The notes under the pieces: generated by a model
Databases searched by the model: none
What the model was told of the DNA's origin: nothing
Seen by the model: only the letters and a program-made list of their open reading frames with translations
Program-made: the position numbers and the translations under genes
Part shown: in pieces, positions 8,592-15,000 of the stretch
Layout of the letters: every line of letters starts with the position of its first letter
Numbering within the stretch: the first letter of the stretch is position 1
Assembly: GCA_012295275.1 (NCBI GenBank)
Contig: CM022677.1
Span: forward strand, 3,683,968-3,698,967
DNA from: Chrysomallon squamiferum
Taxonomy: Eukaryota; Mollusca; Gastropoda; Neomphalida; Peltospiridae
Direction: 5' to 3'
Length of the DNA: 15,000 nucleotides

Positions 8592-8631
8592 GGTATCCAG
8601 TCACATCCAGTCACTTTACTGATTACTGCTT
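8585..8631 (-). CDS. Possible terminal exon of the A1CF/RBM46-like gene (weak)
   Basis: If donor GTGAGT after 9428 is used, the next acceptor-like site in compatible phase is GACTGTAG, with the exon beginning at 8631. It would read KAVISKVTGCDWIPN and stop at TGA 8587-8585. No family similarity is visible. The stop falls in the first unit (in reading direction) of the 45-bp tandem repeat at 8458-8591. AATAAA-type poly(A) signals on this strand occur at 8317-8312 and 8222-8217. The simple alternative is that the coding region ends at 9408. Confidence 0.2.
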
Positions 8632-8640
8632 CTACAGTCA

Positions 8641-9019
8641 TACAATTAAAATTAAATCACATCACTGTTATATATCAAATCAGACAGAACCCTAAAATAA
8701 AGTACACAGATTAGAAATACATTAACTGCAGGCTAGGATAACCACATGCATCTGAAATTACAGAACATTAATTTTAATTATTTTAAAATAAAAAAAGAAA
8801 AGAAAACGGTCTTTATTAACTGGATTCGAAGATGTTTTAATCTCAAGTACTGATTAGTACTTAATGCTGAAACCATAGATTAGTAACTATGTTCATATTA
8901 ATAAATTTTGATAAACCTGGAAAGCAAAGGAATAAACAAACTGAGATGTACAAAACCCAGTTTCAGGGCAATAGTGAAGTATGTCTTTAAAAGAAGCATA
9001 AATAAATAAATGATCAGTG
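8641..9019. other. AT-rich sequence, nothing recognised
   Basis: Intron or 3' untranslated region of the A1CF/RBM46-like gene, depending on which ending is right. An AATAAA on the minus strand lies at 8817-8812. Confidence 0.5.
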
Positions 9020-9430
9020 TGCAAGTGTTACATACATCAAAGAAGTGAGTACTTACTGTTGAGTCTGAGACATGCATGTGTTACATACATCAAAGAAGTG
9101 AGTACTTACTGTTGAGTCTGAGACATGCATGTGTTACATACATCAAAGAAGTGAGTACTTACTGTTGAGTCTGAGACATGCAAGTGTTACATACATCAAA
9201 GAAGTGAGTACTTACTGTTGAGTCTGAGACATGCAAGTGTTACATACATCAAAGAAGTGAGTACTTACTGTTGAGTCTGAGACATGCAAGTGTTACATAC
9301 ATCAAAGAAGTGAGTACTTACTGTTGAGTCTGAGACATGCAAGTGTTACATACATCAAAGAAGTGAGTACTTACTGTTGAGTCTGAGACATGCAAGTGTT
9401 ACATACATCAAAGAAGTGAGTACTCACTAC
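9020..9430. repeat. 53-bp tandem minisatellite, about eight copies, at an exon edge
   Basis: Units start with TGCAAGTGTTACATACATCA or TGCATGTG... at 9020, 9073, 9126, 9179, 9232, 9285, 9338 and 9391, exactly 53 bp apart. Differences between units are very few. The eighth unit runs into the last dsRNA-binding-domain exon. Units 1-7 carry, on the minus strand, CAACAGTAAGTACTCAC, a near-consensus 5' splice site. The eighth carries AGTAGTGAGTACTCAC, the proposed real donor. Confidence 0.98.
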
Positions 9431-9542
9431 TGCTCATTCCCAGAGATGCAAGGACGTGCTCTTCTGCGTAGATTTCTGCCTCCTCAATTGTGCGACTCAG
9501 TTTATTCGGACAAAACATTTTTCTCAGACCTGGAATTGACAC
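9428..9542 (-). CDS. Exon: C-terminal half of the dsRNA-binding domain, A1CF/RBM46/DND1 family
   Basis: The acceptor is CTCTTTCAG and the frame enters in phase 0. It encodes VSIPGLRKMF, a PNKLSRTIEEAEIYAEEH helix and VLASLGM. These match the (V/I)(S/T)IP strand, the PPKLS...EAK-YAAEY helix and the final LG(I/M) of the A1CF/RBM46 domain. The boundary given uses donor GTGAGT, leaving phase 1. If this donor is not used, the frame adds SEYSLL and stops at TGA 9410-9408, directly after the domain. Family members normally continue beyond LGI, so both endings are plausible. The last bases of the exon are also the edge of a 53-bp tandem array whose units resemble this donor. Confidence 0.82.
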
Positions 9543-9699
9543 CTGAAAGAGAAGAAGGTTATTTCTTTGTACACACACAGTGCTTCTTTTATTTGCTTTT
9601 TAGTTTAAAAATACTGTTTTTACTGTTTGTTTAGAAAGTAAGAAATCAAGGATGTGTACATTATCAGAGAACATACAGCCATCCTCAAGTAGCACCAAC

Positions 9700-9807
9700 C
9701 TGGAAACAGAACAATTTTCTTTCACCAGCAGCTGTTTTGTGGTTTACAGAAAGAAGCTCGTAGACTGGCTTTCCCCACAGATTTTTCTCACACACTTCAT
9801 CCAAGAG
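9700..9807 (-). CDS. Exon: N-terminal half of the dsRNA-binding domain, A1CF/RBM46/DND1 family
   Basis: Exon of 108 nt, phase 0 in and out, with acceptor TTTTTTACAG and donor GTTGGT. It encodes LLDEVCEKNLWGKPVYELL, then a short loop, then ERKLFCFQ. This is the start of the dsRNA-binding domain in A1CF, RBM46 and DND1, where the pattern is (L)LEE-C-KN-WG-PVY-L followed by a strand of the type RQLFLYK. The WGKPVYEL core is the most diagnostic peptide in the window. From family knowledge this domain assists RNA binding and protein contacts; RBM47 and SYNCRIP lack it. The 1695-bp intron upstream is filled with AT-rich tandem repeats. Confidence 0.88.
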
Positions 9808-10459
9808 CTGTAAAAAAGTTAAAAATCAACTCATTTGAGACTTTCAGTTTGACTGGTAATAGTTGTTTTTATAATCCAAAAAGCCAAAGCACCACAAGTG
9901 GTGAATATGTAATTAATGACTAAATTTAAAGTTTTTACTGCTCATTAGTTCATTAAACTACTGAACTGCTTTAGTTAATACTAGTCTTTGCTTAAAACAT
10001 TAACAAATATCTACTCCATTGCTCAGAGTTTTATTTCAGTGGATTCTTCCAAATCACCAGTATTCCAGTATTACTTTTAACTTCAAAAACAGGAGCCATT
10101 ACTAATACAAAATGTATTGGAAGAAAGTTACCACTTATAAATTTGACTGTACTTGCTCATGTTTCTAACAAATAAATCTTTATGTTTCACATTAAATATA
10201 GCAAAATGAAACACAGTGAAACAAAGCAATAAAGAAGCAAAAGGTAAATGAATATAAATTAATTATCAGTAGCTTTTGAAAGAAAAAATAAACAAAAAAG
10301 AAAATAAACAGTAATAAATAAAATGTTTAAGTTAAATGAAGTTTCAGGATGGTACAGTGAAAAAGATATATATAGTTTCAACTGTCACTGGTAAGAAAAG
10401 AACATATTGTTTTCCTCTAAACAAATATTCATCCTTTTGAATGAGAAAATCTGTTATAC
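9808..10459. other. Intronic sequence of the A1CF/RBM46-like gene, nothing recognised
   Basis: AT-rich, with no additional phase-compatible exon seen. The junction of the flanking exons (phase 0 to phase 0) needs none. Confidence 0.5.
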
Positions 10460-10569
10460 CAATAGTAATAGTAAAAGTAATAGTAATAATAGTAACAGTA
10501 ATAGTAATAATAATAATAGTAATAATAGTAATAGTAATAATAGTAATAGTAATAGTAATAGTAATTATT
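10460..10569. repeat. (AATAGT)n-type compound microsatellite
   Basis: Mixed AAT and AGT triplets giving AATAGT repeats. It produces a spurious minus-strand frame rich in Ile and Thr (10344-10661). Confidence 0.95.
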
Positions 10570-10660
10570 AAATAGCTGACAAATTGCTTTAGAGGCAGAT
10601 ATTTTAAATTGTGTTTTAACAACTCACTTTTGTCTGTGCCTGATGAAGTAACATGAATCA

Positions 10661-11155
10661 ATTACACATTAAAAAATTAACCAAATACATATTAATAAAT
10701 AAACAAAATATATATTAATCAATGAATCAAATATACATTAATAAATGAACAAAATATAAATTAATTAATAAACAAAATATACATTAATTAATAAACAAAA
10801 TTTACATTAATTAATAAACAAAATATAAATTAATTAATAAACAAAATATACATTAATTAATAAACAAAAATTATATTAATTAATTAATCAAATATACATT
10901 AATAAATGAACAAAATATATATTAATTAATAAACAAAATATATATTAATCAATGAATCATATATACATTAATAAATGAATATATATTAATTAATAAACAA
11001 AATATATATTAATCAATGAATCAAATATACATTAATAAATAAACAAAATATAAATTAATTAATAAACAAAATATACATTAATTAATAAACAAAATATATA
11101 TTAATTAATAAAGAAAATATACATTAATTAATGAATCAGATATACATTAATTGAT
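10661..11155. repeat. 23-bp AT-rich tandem array, about 21 copies
   Basis: Diverged units follow the pattern AATAAACAAAATATA then CATTAATT, with a period of about 23 bp. Variants include AATGAATCAAATATAC and AATAAATGAACAAAATATA. It sits in the longest intron of the A1CF/RBM46-like gene. The composition is almost purely A and T, with regularly spaced C, and is likely flexible or easily melted DNA. Confidence 0.93.
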
Positions 11156-11502
11156 GTATGACACTTATTTTAGAGGATGATACTGTGACATCAAAAGCAA
11201 CTTAGATTTATAGTTTAAAAATTATTCATTAAGGAAACAGACCAATGGGAAGATATATATATCTGTATATATATCCTGCAATCACTGTACATTTTGCCAA
11301 GATGTGACTAGATTAATTTCTGTATGTTTGACCACTGACCACAAATGGAGGTTTTTGGATAAAATAAAAGAAGTAAATAAGTGACATGTCTCACACTGAC
11401 TGGAGTTTTCTTACACAACAAACATCACTAGTGAAAATATTTAACATTTAGCATGTCCTGTGTTTAAAAAAGAAGTAAGTAAGTAACATGTCTCACACTG
11501 AC
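11156..11502. other. Intronic sequence, nothing recognised
   Basis: The short segment AGTAAGTAAGTGACATGTCTC (split here as AGTAAATAAG and GTGACATGTCTCACACTGAC) occurs near 11371. It recurs as GTAACATGTCTCACACTGAC near 11481, next to the donor of the 11503-11587 exon: a dispersed duplication touching a splice site. Confidence 0.55.
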
Positions 11503-11587
11503 CTTTCTATCTCTTGTGTATCTCTCAGATGTTTGTGCTGTTGGGCGACCCACACATCCAGACCACGAAGCAACTTCTTGGTGAACA
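11503..11587 (-). CDS. Exon: linker, A1CF/RBM46-family protein
   Basis: Exon of 85 nt, phase 2 in and phase 0 out. The acceptor is TTCTTTTTACAG-like (CTTTTTACAAG) and the donor GTCAGT. It encodes a hydrophilic stretch rich in S, T, R and Q, including SWSGCVGRPTAQ and ending YTRDRK. A serine codon is completed across the preceding 671-bp intron. The combined linker from RRM3 to the dsRNA-binding domain would be about 50 residues. As I recall, that is clearly shorter than in vertebrate A1CF. The sequence is not conserved enough to confirm by family; splice sites and phase are the evidence. Confidence 0.65.
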
Positions 11588-11664
11588 CTTGTAAAAAGAA
11601 TAAAAAATATTTAAAATATTTATAGTAATATTAAAATATTAAATTTTGTTTTAAATTTTGTATG

Positions 11665-11668
<4 letters not shown>

Positions 11669-11696
<28 letters not shown>
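11669..11696. repeat. Poly-A tract of 28 bases
   Basis: Uninterrupted A28 on the plus strand. It is not preceded by a recognisable SINE or LINE body on the left, so I do not call a retroelement. Confidence 0.97.
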
Positions 11697-11699
<3 letters not shown>

Positions 11700-11795
11700 T
11701 ATTATCACTCCAGACTGCAGATGTTTGTATTCTAAGTACTTTTTATATACAGGAAAAGTATCCCAGTTATAGGACAAAACTAGAGAAACATGCCA

Positions 11796-12038
11796 GTATA
11801 TATACACACACACAGACATACATTCATACACATACATATACATACATACACACATATATACATACATACACACACACAGACGTACATTCATACACACACA
11901 GACATACATTCATACACATACATATACACATACACACATATATATATATACATATACACACACAGACGTACATTCATACACACATATACACATACATTCA
12001 TATATACGTACATATATACATACATACATGGATGCATA
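11796..12038. repeat. Complex (CA)n/(TACA)n/(TATA)n microsatellite
   Basis: CACA, CATACA and TATATA runs interleaved with a recurring higher-order motif CAGACATACATTCATACACA (three or more occurrences, some as CAGACGTACATTCATACACA). The mosaic suggests internal duplications. Frames on both strands here (Cys/Val/Tyr-rich and His/Thr-rich) are repeat artefacts. Confidence 0.95.
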
Positions 12039-12258
12039 TATTTTTATTATTTCACAGAACAATTTCAGATTTGATTTTTTTCTCAGTTGTCTTCATATAT
12101 GTGCTGTCCTATAATCCATTCATTCTGTTTTATAGTTCTTCACTTAAAAAAATGCAATATATAGATAAATATTTTAAAGCATTTATATGATATTAAGTAA
12201 ATGTGCATAAAGCTGAAAATTGTGTTTGTCTTACAGCAGTTCAGTGTGGTCATCGTAC

Positions 12259-12299
12259 CTGGTTGGTGTGGTAGCTGCTTCATTCCCACATCCAGACAC
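12259..12299 (-). CDS. Exon: short linker exon, A1CF/RBM46-family protein
   Basis: Small exon of 41 nt, phase 0 in and phase 2 out. The acceptor is TTATTGAGCAG and the donor GTACGA. It encodes VSGCGNEAATTPT plus two bases of the next codon. The linker between RRM3 and the dsRNA-binding domain is poorly conserved in the family, so homology cannot confirm it. Support comes from the splice sites and from phases that fit both neighbours. It is the least certain of the six exons. A longer minus-strand open frame here (12140-12337) is in another frame and looks spurious. Confidence 0.6.
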
Positions 12300-12360
12300 C
12301 TGCTCAATAAAACAGTTTTATAGTCTATTAATAGCACAGACTCAATATTAGACTAAAATT

Positions 12361-12510
12361 TAATATATATCAGATGAGTTGAATTCGTTCCATGACCTAG
12401 CTTGTAACTCAATTTGCTCGTATATCAAATCAATTTTCCCAACTGGAATTAACTGAAATCCAATTAATCTGTTCCAGCCCCCCCAAACCACCCCAATCTG
12501 TTTTTTTTTT
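12361..12510. mobile_element. DNA-transposon terminal fragment, pogo/Tigger-like (MITE-type)
   Basis: Segments GAATTCGTTCCATGACC, GCTTGTAACTCAATTTGCTC, GTATATCAAATCAATTTTCCC and ATTAATCTGTTCCAGCCCCCC occur in this order. They match a terminal sequence I know from many animal genomes, with TTCGTTCC-GGACC, GAGCTCGTAACTCG, GTATATCGAA-CAATTTTTCCC and GATTAATCCGTTCCAGACCCCC. I associate it with pogo/Tigger-like or related DNA transposons, but the family name is from memory. CpG positions of the known form read here as TpG or CpA, as expected for an old methylated copy. It lies in the 255-bp intron of the A1CF/RBM46-like gene. The outer inverted-repeat tip is not preserved. Confidence 0.62.
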
Positions 12511-12554
12511 AACAAAGCTCTGTAAGTATATAAAAATACAACATCTGTTCTCAC

Positions 12555-12640
12555 CTCAGCAACATCTCCGTGTGAATATCTTGAACAGCTGAGAGGTTTT
12601 GCCAGCACAACTCTTAAAGTAGCTCCATGAAAGTCTGACC
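12555..12640 (-). CDS. Exon: end of RRM3 and start of linker, A1CF/RBM46-family protein
   Basis: Exon of 86 nt, phase 1 in and phase 0 out, with acceptor TGAATTGCAG and donor GTGAGA. The split glycine codon from the previous exon joins cleanly. The peptide then reads SDFHGATLRVVLAKPLSC: the beta-4 strand and closing (V/L)AKP motif that ends RRM3 in this family. This homology crosses a 155-bp intron, which is strong support for both splice sites. The remainder (SRYSHGDVAE) starts the linker to the dsRNA-binding domain. The adjoining intron (12300-12554) holds a DNA-transposon fragment. Confidence 0.85.
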
Positions 12641-12795
12641 CTGCAATTCACATAGTTTATCCATTTAGTTATTTTTAAAGTCCAAATATTTTTAAAAAAT
12701 TAAAATTTAAAAATGTAAAAAACATATTCATTATTGAAACAAATACAGAAATGCAAATTTTATTCTGTATCGTTCATACACAAAAGAAAACTAAC

Positions 12796-12976
12796 CGTCA
12801 AGAACTTTCATAGCTTTAAGTGCATCTTGTCGAGTTCTAAAATACACAAAAGCAAAATCTCTCAGTTTCCTGACTCTCTTGACACAGTCTTCCTTTCCAA
12901 CTGCTCTGGTAAACACGTCTTTGACTTCTTTCCAGTCAGTTCTCAACATCAAATTTCTAACAAACAATGCTCGAGC
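12796..12976 (-). CDS. Exon: RRM3 core of an A1CF/RBM46-family RNA-binding protein
   Basis: Internal exon of 181 nt, phase 0 in and phase 1 out. The acceptor is a pyrimidine-containing ...TTTTCCAG and the donor is GTTAGT. It encodes most of an RNA-recognition motif. The start reads ARALFVRNLMLRT, which contains RNP2 and the VRNLML signature typical of RRM3 in the A1CF/RBM46/RBM47/SYNCRIP group. RNP1 follows as LRDFAFVYF, then alpha-2 as RQDALKAMKVLDG. From family knowledge, these proteins bind AU-rich mRNA; A1CF is the APOBEC1 editing cofactor and RBM46 a germline mRNA regulator. The dsRNA-binding domain encoded downstream separates this protein from SYNCRIP/HNRNPR. No RRM1 or RRM2 exon is recognisable between 12977 and 15000, so the gene is cut by the window edge. 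An ATG eight bases upstream of the acceptor lies in the intron and is not proposed as a start. Which paralogue it is cannot be settled here. Confidence 0.87.
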
Positions 12977-12983
12977 CTGGAAA

Positions 12984-13278
12984 ACCATTCAAATGTGCCG
13001 ATCTTAAATCATGATCAGTCAATACTACTTCTAAATAATTCTGTAAAAATCAAGATTACTTATACCATTCAAATGTGCCGATCTTAAATCATGATCAGTC
13101 AAACTACTTCTAAATAATTCTGTAAAAATCAAGATTCTTTAAATACTACTTCTAAATAATTCTGTAAAAATCAAGATTACTTATACCATTCAAATGTGCT
13201 GATCTTAAATCATGATCAGTCAAACTACTTCTAAATAATTCTGTAAAAATCAAGATTACTTATACCATTCAAATGTCT
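12984..13278. repeat. 80-bp tandem repeat next to the RRM3 exon
   Basis: Units begin ACCATTCAAATGTGCCGATC at 12984, 13064 and 13185 and end in a partial unit at 13264. A partial unit around 13142 explains the 121-bp interval. The array begins only seven bases upstream (in the gene's direction) of the RRM3 exon acceptor. On the minus strand each unit contains TTGATTTTTACAGAATT, a good 3'-splice-site-like sequence. Confidence 0.94.
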
Positions 13279-13333
13279 GTGTAGTGATACTATTTATAGC
13301 CAGAGTAGATACAACTGTTTTGTTATGCTAGGT

Positions 13334-13620
13334 CAGGGGTTCCAGGGGGTGCAAGATGGTTTTTCATCTTGTATTAAGTAGGTCTGTGCAGACACTCGCA
13401 ATTAGCGGCTGCCGTTTCTTAACAATTAGCTGTTCCACAGAAATCGTGTTTCGCACGAGGGGGGTGCCGTTTGTTCGTTTTTCATTGACTCGTGTTATAT
13501 TCTTTACTTGGGATTTCTGCACACAAACTCAGACGGGGTATTGATAAGTGCTCATGATTTCGAATATTTTGATTCCGTTGAGTTTTTCTGTGCCTACGCC
13601 GCTTTTTAAAAAATTACGAA
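13334..13620. mobile_element. Possible hAT-type transposon terminus and CpG-rich body
   Basis: CAGGGGTTCC at 13334 followed by GGGGGTGCAAGATGG resembles the terminal and subterminal sequence of hAT transposons (CAGGGGTTC...GGGGG...). The eight bases before it, TGCTAGGT, could be a target duplication. No matching inverted end (GGAACCCCTG) is seen up to 15000, so the element would be truncated or its end lost. From here the sequence is visibly richer in CpG than the rest of the window. No transposase frame is recognisable. Confidence 0.33.
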
Positions 13621-14215
13621 TTTTCAACACGCTTGAATCACTAAAACCAGCTACGAGACACGAACGAAAGCTAATTGGACATTAAATTTAGTTTTTTATC
13701 TTATTGTCTTTAAAATTTTATCAAAAGCTATGGTCGCATTCAATTGTTATCATTGTCGTGAAATATGGTATTTTGGTCATTTCGGTGTTTGATTCCCATC
13801 GTTACACTTTTACAAAATTTTCAACATGCTACAATAACTAAAACTGGTTACGTGACACGAATGAAAAGTAGCTGGACATAATAATTAGTTTTTTATCTTA
13901 CTGTCTTTAAAATTTTATCAAAATGCTTGGACGCATTCAATTGTTATGATCGCCTCGTGAAATATGGTCTATGTGTCATTTCGGTTTTCGATCGCCATCT
14001 TGAAACTTTTACAGAATTTTCAACATGCTACAATAACTAAAACCGGTTATGTGACACGAACGAAAAGAAGCTGAGCATAATAATTAGTTTTATTATCTTA
14101 TTGTCTTTGACATTTTATCAAGCAGCTTCGAGGCTCTTAATTGTAATTTTTACCTCGTGAAATATGGTTTGTTGGCGTTATATCGCCAGTTTGAGTTTCT
14201 GTTTTTTTTTTTCAA
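13621..14215. repeat. 198-bp tandem repeat, three copies, CpG-rich
   Basis: Units start with TTTTCAACAYGCT at 13621, 13818 and 14017 (periods 197 and 199), with a degraded fourth start near 14212. Shared internal blocks are GACACGAAYGAAA, TAATTAGTTTT, ATCTTATTGTCTTT, TTTTATCAA, CATTCAATTGTTAT and CGTGAAATATGGT. Copies differ by scattered substitutions, so this is older than the 53- and 59-bp arrays. The unit length is near that of a nucleosome repeat, as in many satellites. CpG is retained unlike the surroundings. Confidence 0.93.
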
Positions 14216-15000
14216 AATTATGTTGATTATATTTTTAATAGCTTGTAGGATGCATGTTTTATTGGATGTTCTGACTTTTACTAAATATAATATGAATTCG
14301 TTCTGAAATAAACAAATTAATATTGTTTTGCTGATTACTAGCATTTGATGTTAACTATAAACTCGTATAATAAATTGGAGTCTACTCCAGAAAGGTATTG
14401 CCGGTCTTAATTAGAAGCAATACATTGTGTATGTAATCATGACACTAAAGACAGGTATGATAAGTGTCATTTGAAGCAGACAAAATAATTTTCTTGGCTT
14501 TGTGTTTGTACTTCCTGTGATTTGACAGCAAACAAAAGATACCTATCAATGTATCATGTGACCATTGTTAATGTTTTCTCTGATGGAGCAAATCAACATT
14601 TGAAGCAAAAATAGCCTAATTTTTAAAACTGAACACTTTATGATTTATCAGTTTATGGTTTCACGATTAAAAAAAAAAAAAGTTGTACGTTTCGTATTTA
14701 ATATTCTACGAATACCTCTGGTACTTAGATTCACAGAATACATTCATTGTACTGTTCTGTAGTACAGTTTGTTATGTTTATGATTTTTAATTCGCCATTT
14801 ATCGAAACATTTTTAAAGCAAAACACGAAGTTAGTTTATTTCTGATCGTATTCATATTGTAATGTATATACTTTAGAATTCCGAACACAGGAGAAAACTA
14901 TGCATCCCAAAAGTTAGTAAAAATATGAACATAATTTCTATCATTTTAAATAGCAGAGGTTCTTTTATATGTTTGTTACTCTTTTTTTCTTTCTTTCTTA
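14216..15000. other. AT-rich sequence, nothing recognised
   Basis: No exon encoding RRM1 or RRM2 of the A1CF/RBM46-like protein is visible on the minus strand. It contains a poly-A run at about 14668-14681 and the start of a CTTT-type repeat at the right edge. Confidence 0.55.

Noticed and set aside
9020-9430. CRISPR-like regular repeat array
   Set aside because: Units are head-to-tail with no unique spacers, in a eukaryotic intron or UTR context; it is a minisatellite.
9377-9634. 85-codon plus-strand open frame
   Set aside because: It is the antisense shadow of the last dsRNA-binding-domain exon.
11669-11696. Poly-A tail of a retroposed gene or SINE
   Set aside because: No coherent retroposed body or target duplication is visible beside it.
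11667-12074. Cys/Val/Tyr-rich (minus) and His/Thr-rich (plus) open frames
   Set aside because: Artefacts of the CA/TACA microsatellite and the poly-A tract.
12140-12337. 65-codon minus-strand open frame including the small linker exon
   Set aside because: It is out of frame with the splice-compatible linker exon and shows no family similarity.
12791-12988. Reading the RRM3 frame as a stand-alone 65-residue protein starting at the ATG at 12988
   Set aside because: That ATG lies upstream of a clear 3' splice site and the RRM is completed only by the next exon, so it is an internal exon.
12734-13087. 117-codon plus-strand open frame
   Set aside because: It is antisense to the well-supported RRM3 exon and extends into the 80-bp repeat; no recognisable domain.
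13356-13544. 62-codon plus-strand open frame in the CpG-rich block
   Set aside because: No recognisable domain or splice context; better explained as part of a possible transposon.

Overview
The window is AT-rich, CpG-poor, intron-dominated animal DNA, crowded with microsatellites, minisatellites and old transposon pieces. Bacterial or viral origin is ruled out by short exons with matching GT/AG splice sites and compatible phases, a decayed Ty3/gypsy integrase region and degenerate CCCTAA repeats. I cannot name the species. The protein fragments look invertebrate rather than vertebrate, and the CpG scarcity suggests a methylated genome, but both points are inference. No intact single-exon gene is present; nearly all long open frames are low-complexity repeats or chance.

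Both genes recognised lie on the minus strand. From about 12976 down to about 9428 are six phase-compatible exons encoding the C-terminal half of a protein of the A1CF/RBM46/RBM47/DND1 family: the third RNA-recognition motif (RRM3), a short linker, and the C-terminal double-stranded-RNA-binding domain. RRM1 and RRM2 are not seen and would lie beyond base 15000. The gene ends either at a stop at 9408 just past the last donor or in a terminal exon near 8631-8585.

Further left, between about 7872 and 804, are four exon-like segments. In order they resemble the first calponin-homology (CAMSAP_CH) region of CAMSAP/Patronin, the microtubule minus-end-binding family. The two best are 2169-2084 and 894-804. 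This copy shows damage: one segment lacks a usable donor, and the better acceptor of the last exon gives an immediate TGA. There is also little room for the missing N-terminal exons, so it may be a truncated copy or pseudogene.

The rest is repeats. Simple-sequence tracts occur throughout (GA, CT, AAT, AAAG, TG, CA/TACA, poly-A). Minisatellites have periods of about 90 bp (1261-1622), 59 bp (3311-3487), 45 bp (8458-8591), 53 bp (9020-9430), 23 bp (about 10661-11155), 80 bp (12984-13278) and 198 bp (13621-14215). Three of these carry splice-site-like sequence in each unit, and two touch real splice junctions. A decayed Ty3/gypsy pol piece lies at about 6280-7040, a pogo/Tigger-like DNA-transposon end at 12361-12510, and a hAT-like end at 13334 next to an unusually CpG-rich block. 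The ends of the window (1-411 and 14216-15000) hold nothing I recognise.
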